NCBI GenBank assembly: GCA_039881145.1
Contig: JAYKKI010000006.1
Coordinates: forward strand, 22,504,501-22,568,500
DNA: 64,000 bases
Reading direction: 5' to 3'
DNA from: Druceiella hillmani
Lineage: Eukaryota > Arthropoda > Insecta > Lepidoptera > Hepialidae
Positions 58,935 through 64,000 of the stretch are shown here, piece by piece. Position 1 is the stretch's first letter. Each line of letters begins with the position of its first letter. The notes under the pieces are model-generated. The model made no database searches and was not told the DNA's origin. It saw only the letters and a list, made by a program, of their open reading frames with translations. Made by a program: the position numbers and the translations under genes.

Positions 58935-59468
58935 TACTTAACTTTAAAATAATAACCAATATTTATTGAATATATTTGATTTTAAATTTGTTCTAAAACC
59001 AGTTTCTAATTTCCATTTGCTAGGTCATTGCAGAACGACGAAATTGCAGATTTAACTGTAGCCATTTAAACAGCTATTCAAATTAAACTTTCGCCTTAAT
59101 TATTTAATTCAAATATATTTAGTTTTATAACCATCATATTTGGTATCAAAATTCAGTTGACACGTTTTCAATTCGTTTTATATTTATTTTGTTTTCCCCT
59201 TGTACCTGGTCAATTTTTTCATTGTCAATTTATGTTTTCCTACTTTAACATTGACGCCATTCTTTAATCGTGGAGGTAACCTAGCACAGAAAACGTATAA
59301 AATCAAGCATGGAATTTGTACCGACCTTATTCAGGTTGACGTTATATAAAGAAACGTATGGTCCCTCATTCATTAAATAGCATTTAAACTATTTTATCCT
59401 TCGATTATTTCAAAATTTAATATAATTGTTCACTTATTTCCAACTACTACACATTACTCATTTACACT

Positions 59469-59469
<1 letters not shown>

Positions 59470-59505
<36 letters not shown>

Positions 59506-59521
59506 CATATATATATACACA

Positions 59522-59580
<59 letters not shown>

Positions 59581-59590
59581 ATATATATGT
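59470..59590. repeat. Long compound (AC)n/(AT)n microsatellite
   Basis: An AC run from about 59468 leads into some 110 bases of AT with scattered C or G substitutions. Overlapping frames on both strands encode only Tyr-Ile repeats and are artefacts. Confidence 0.95.
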
Positions 59591-60374
59591 TTATATATTA
59601 ATTTCCTCCAATTTGTCACAAAATCGAGACGATATTTATGAGGATATTTAAGAAAGTGTCTTATAATTTTCAATTATTTGCAGGTTTTTCGTCCCTACAC
59701 TCTGATAATTGCGACTAGTAAATATTAGCTACACAATTTTTTTTTTAATTCTGTATCAGTAAGCTTTAAAATTAAAGTACGGAACAATTTTAGTTTTTTT
59801 TACATTTATGGTTGTTTGTCATTTTTGGTGCCAGTATATCAGTTATATTCAACTTTTATTATCACATTTAAATAACGAATTTGTATCACTTAAACGAAGG
59901 TGAAGTTAATAAATATTAAATGAAAAAAAAAAATAAAATGTTATTTGAATTAAACAAATATTTTGAAATATATATAAAGTGCAAACTTGGGCTAGTGATA
60001 TATGTGAAATGTTTTTTTTTTTCAAATTTATTAGACATCACAAACAAAAATTAAGAGAAATATATGTTTGAAAAACATTGTGTTCGAATGATTTAGCTCT
60101 AAAAATCTTATTTGTAAAAATAAAACAAACAATAATACTTTATTGTTACTATCTCTTAGAGAACATATTGTCTAACAAAGCAAATGTAAACATTTGAAGT
60201 CCTAAATATTAAAATCATTTTTTATATCCGAATATGAGCAATCTATATTCGCTTGGTGTTACGATAATTCTAATTTTTAATATTAATACTCTGGAATTTA
60301 AAAGCATAAATATCTGCTTATATTTATTCTTTCTATTAATTAATAACTAATATATCATCTTCTTTTATACACAG

Positions 60375-60555
60375 TGAAAGTCAGAAGGGTTCGTCCCTTT
60401 GGGGGCAACAGATCCCATATTTAAATATTTTTGCAATTGCCTCTGTTCATGCTGCCATATTTAATGGAAAATGTCATTACAATAAACTGATACCACTTCT
60501 ATTAGAAAGAGAAAAAAATGGACAAGAGACATTTGAAGCGTCTCTTCTAGAATAG
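60375..60555 (+). CDS. Weak candidate coding exon (unidentified)
   Basis: A good-looking acceptor precedes it: 'TAACTAAT' (branch-like, 60343-60350), then 'TCATCTTCTTTTATACACAG' ending at 60374. The frame then reads 'ESQKGSSLWGQQIPYLNIFA' and 'IASVHAAIFNGKCHYNKLIP' to a stop at 60553-60555. Alternatively, the exon could end at a weak GT at 60540, leaving a phase that fits the second candidate at 60719. No family is recognised, and an open frame of this length is expected many times by chance in 64 kb of this composition. Listed because of the acceptor and the higher G+C than its surroundings. Confidence 0.12.
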
Positions 60556-60718
60556 TTGCTATCAGATAATAGATCTCAACTGTGAGATTGCAAATTGTAT
60601 AAAATTTATTGTCTCTCACTAATGTTTAAATTATTTTCTAATAATCAACTATATTTTTGTCCCTTTTTACATTTATATAATCGATTATTCTGTATTATCT
60701 TTCTTTGTTTTGTCACAG

Positions 60719-60812
60719 TATTTTGATAAATGTGGCTACGTTTACTGACATGACGGATAGTGAAAGAAAAACTCTGTCGAGTAACATATTGTGTAACGTG
60801 ACCCGGTTTTTA
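60719..60812 (+). CDS. Weak candidate internal exon (unidentified)
   Basis: Preceded by a strong pyrimidine tract and acceptor 'TTTCTTTGTTTTGTCACAG' ending at 60718. The frame reads 'ILINVATFTDMTDSERKTLS' then 'SNILCNVTRFL', and a GT ('AGTATT') follows at about 60813. Codons such as GTG ACC CGG and CTG TCG AGT are less A+T-rich than the flanks. No homology is recognised. It may be chance. Confidence 0.12.
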
Positions 60813-60898
60813 AGTATTAAATGGATTTTTTTATGACGAACTGAACTTTCTAATTGTAAATTAATTTTTATTAATATTAAAACTGTAATAAAAGCCAC

Positions 60899-63800
60899 AC
60901 ATCACTGAAATATTAATTTACGCATTATCTAATCCACGAAATATTTATCTTATTTTTCTATCTCCTAAATTTGCACACTGAATTTTATCTGAAGAAATGG
61001 CGGGTAATTTCTTTTGTTATAATGATATAATTTTATTTCTAGCACCATTAGGTATAAAACTAAGACAAACGTTTTTAATAAATTTATGTTCCTTTACTCG
61101 AAATGTGACCTATTTTTATCAGTATTTAACACCGACTGAAACAGGGTATCCTTTTGTGATTTAGAAAGTACCCTTTTTCCGCTAATTTCCACGTAAGCAC
61201 ACAAAAGTAATTTTGTGCATCAAAAAACGCTATCATATAAATAATATTTCGGTATGTCTAAAAACCTATGAAATACCTAAAACATTTGAAAAAATTAATT
61301 GTTCAAAAAGTAACATTTCGTGAAATGACCGAATTTTAAAGGCATATGAAACATTTCTTTTAACACTTCAGAATTACCAAGCGGCAAAAAACTTGCGTAT
61401 ATAACTTTTTATTTCGTATAATAATTTTAAAACATGTGACAAATGGTAATGAGCTCGCACGCGTGCACGCATCACTGAAAAACTATTGCAGGTTCTAATG
61501 AAAATTTCAAAGTTTTACCATAGAAGATAGGTCACCATCTGCAATTGGAAACGTTATGTTATTTTTATGGAGGTCGAGTAGCTAATTAATAGATTACTGT
61601 TTAATTACATAACCGTGACATCTGTTTCTGTTTTAAGTAACCAGCATAAATTTGTAATTCTGTAAATCTACACAATATGCCGGTATTTTTGCTGTATTTC
61701 CAATAATTGCTTTTATGTAAAATGTAGCCGTATGATCTCCAAAAGAGTTTAAGTGTAATCCCTCCTGACTAAACGTTTTTGATATGTGACATATCGCAAT
61801 GCACTCAGGATTGGCGGTTAGTCGACTTGCGAGCTCCTCTCTAGTTTTGGGTCATCAGAAAATAGCAATGAGGAGTCACTTAGAACAAAGTTAACAATTA
61901 CTCGGATCAGAGGTTTCCGAGGCGTGATTTACTGACTCTCTGGCAGCAAGATTTCCCTCACTATTTTCATTACATTATCTTGCGGAATTAGTTCTGTCAT
62001 CTCTGCATAATTTCGGGCCTACTTAAAAAGTACAATGCTTACACGTTGTAAGCAAACGTGTGTAATACCTAGTTCAAACATGACGAGAGTTTTTCAATAT
62101 TTTTCTTTTGATTTTTCTGTATCCTGTATAGCCAGCAGAGCACGTTAAAAACGGGACGAAATTATAATTATTACAAAAATGAACTTTTTTCAAGTAAGTT
62201 AATTTGCATTTAAATTTCAAATTACCGTACCAAATTTCTCGTAGGTATAGGAAATATCATGAGTATATGCTTTCCTAGATTCTATCACATTTACCAGGGA
62301 ATTCCCCCAAAATCCCACAAAATCATGATAGTGAGTCTCGCTTGATGCGCAAATAAATAAAGAAACTCACAAATAAACTGTCAAAAGAATTGTTTTTCTA
62401 TCACTTTTATTATATCTGTCTAAATCATGGTTAACTAATTTTTTTCTATATCAAGTCTCCCATATTGTTAATATCAAATTTAATTACCCATTCATAATTT
62501 TTGCAGAGAAAATACAAACGTAACTAACTTTTCTTGATGTTTTTTGTTCATTGCGCACAAAACTTGAAGCAGCATCTGTGCCAGTTTTTAGTACCTCATG
62601 CTATAAAAAGATGTTTTCAAGCAAAACAGTTGTCTATAAGTTTGTATCATCTCTGAGATAATATAGAAACGGGAAAAAGCCCTTCCGCATATAATTGAAT
62701 TTTTTCATATTATTCAAGTAATAATGTTAATATAATAATAAGAAGAAATATATGTTTTATAAGAAAATGCTATAACCATTATTATTATATACGTGCAACC
62801 ATTTACGTCCGTCCTCATTTGGTTATAGTTATAGTTATAAAGATGCGTATGCGATTAAGAAATTCAATATTCAAGGTAACTAAGAATGGAGTGTAGTATC
62901 AGTAAAACCACAAAACATTGCAATTTTGTAAAATTTAAATCCGAACCAAAATAGAAATACTGAAAAGAAATTATGAAAATGACACAAGCAAAAATGTGAT
63001 ATGTTCACTAAATTTAGTTGAAAAAAAAAATTCTAAAAACTTCTTAAGCAGAGCCAATGTTAGATGGTGTGATCGTGTGGCTACCTCTCAATAATAGTCA
63101 CGAGCCAGTTATAAAACTTTTTTATCTTCACTGTCTGAGCAATAATCCGATGGTGTCCATAGTAAAGCATTCAGACCGGTTTCGATTTTTATATAAATAA
63201 AATATATACTTGAAAATTTAGACACTTTCATTGTATAAAATATTTAGAAATCTTTTATATTATTGTAAATTTTGGGTAGCAGTTTTCAGTGTTCAAAGAC
63301 AAAGGTCAACTTTTTGCTACATACATTTTTTATAACACATTATTCTAAACCGTAGTCTCTATTATAGCTAATAGTTTACTACAAGTTGAAATATAATATT
63401 TCGGATATAATTTTAAAAATACTACTTTTGAATGTAATTGGATTTTCCCGAAATGCTGCCTTTTAATGCTTTTACATACTGGTTTCCAATTGCATATTTG
63501 ATAGTTTTTTATTGTAAGTCTTGTTTCCAATGCTACATTGCATCAATGGTGCTGCATTTATTCCCAGCATTGCTTTAGTTATAATAAAATAAACTTAAAA
63601 ATGTTATAAATGGTAAGAATAATAAAGAAAATAAATCGTGAGCTAGATAACTTTTCCCGCAAACATAAGCGGTAGAAGGAAAAAAGCCAAAGGCCATAAT
63701 AAAATTGGCCCGTAGGCAAAAAATAATAAATTAATTATCAGTCAAAATTAAATTTTATCAGCGCTATTACAATGCGTGCGCTGCCGCTTGCCTACACCGC

Positions 63801-64000
63801 TCTAATAAAACGAGTCTCTCAGGGTCTCGAGCTGCTCAGATGAGGGACAATTGATTTATATCGCAAACACGAAACGTGAATGGAATACAAGATTTTAAAG
63901 TTGTACCCTGTATATTCATAAACTTTGCTTTTACGGATTGATATAAAACTAGCGGCTAAGAAAGAAATGTATGGGATTTTCTACTAATAATTTAAAGTAC
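60899..64000. other. A+T-rich DNA, no gene seen
   Basis: No coding exon or named repeat recognised. Slightly G+C-richer stretches occur at about 61440-61475 ('GAGCTCGCACGCGTGCACGC'), 61800-61860 and 63770-63850 ('GCGTGCGCTGCCGCTTGCC', 'GGTCTCGAGCTGCTCAGATG'). They show no frame with motifs. A short 'GTTATA' triplication lies at about 62821-62840. Confidence 0.45.

Larger units (their letters stand above)
57776..59465. other. Mostly featureless A+T-rich DNA
   Basis: No gene recognised. The frames at 57761-57967, 58010-58195 and 58347-58679 (-) lack motifs. The only assignable element is the family-c repeat at 58545-58920. Confidence 0.45.

Noticed and set aside
59426..59673. Frames of Tyr-Ile repeats on both strands.
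   Set aside because: Translation of the (AT)n microsatellite.
1..64000. CRISPR arrays, bacterial operons, riboswitches, tRNA or rRNA genes.
   Set aside because: No regularly spaced direct repeats, no tRNA cloverleaf with a convincing B box, no rRNA signatures, and the sequence is clearly eukaryotic.

Overview
This is an A+T-rich eukaryotic window (roughly three-quarters A+T by eye) that reads as insect DNA, most likely lepidopteran. The taxon is an inference from repeat types only: a 3' tail ending in an 'ACAGAACCCTAAAAA'-like string (960-1190), a decayed RTE-like 3' end with a 'GTGAAATTTAGTATGG' core (9235-9405), LINE C-terminal fragments of kinds common in moths and butterflies, mariner, and a piggyBac (PGBD4-like) relic. 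I find no intact host gene, tRNA, rRNA, operon or CRISPR. The longest open frames are about 110 codons and nearly all are chance frames in A+T-rich DNA. The window looks like an intergenic region, a very long intron, or a repeat-rich (possibly heterochromatic) block.

Region by region. 1-18.4 kb is decayed unique or old repeat DNA. It holds a LINE reverse-transcriptase C-terminus (3471-3830), local tandem duplications (6247-6292, 8300-8800, 13262-13527), microsatellites, and a recognisable broken piggyBac transposase (about 15520-16350) split by an (AT)n tract. 18.5-57.8 kb is a nested segmental duplication. A block of about 15.7 kb (copy A, about 21325-37040) recurs in the same orientation about 20.9 kb downstream (copy B, about 42260-57775). 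Each block contains two related modules about 8 kb apart, marked by a TATA-like string (21654, 29295, 42606, 50866). A partial module (18485-21060) lies upstream of copy A, and an isolated module piece (40955-41865) lies upstream of copy B. The blocks carry shared mariner and LINE fossils, so those insertions predate the duplication. 57.8-64 kb is again mostly featureless, with one long AT microsatellite, one more copy of a module repeat, and a weak exon candidate near 60.4-60.8 kb.

Two points merit attention. First, many near-perfect, short-spacer inverted repeats (arms 12-26 bp, plus one of about 60 bp) are each present in only one copy of a duplicated sequence or inside a transposase relic. 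Comparison with the sister copy shows that one arm was added to a pre-existing sequence, the signature of fold-back (template-switch) replication errors. Second, a G+C-richer island of about 210 bp (34007-34215 and 54827-55035) is about 90% identical between copies. It contains a shared 60-70 codon reading frame broken by a different lesion in each copy, suggesting an ancestral coding exon or transposon gene that I cannot name.
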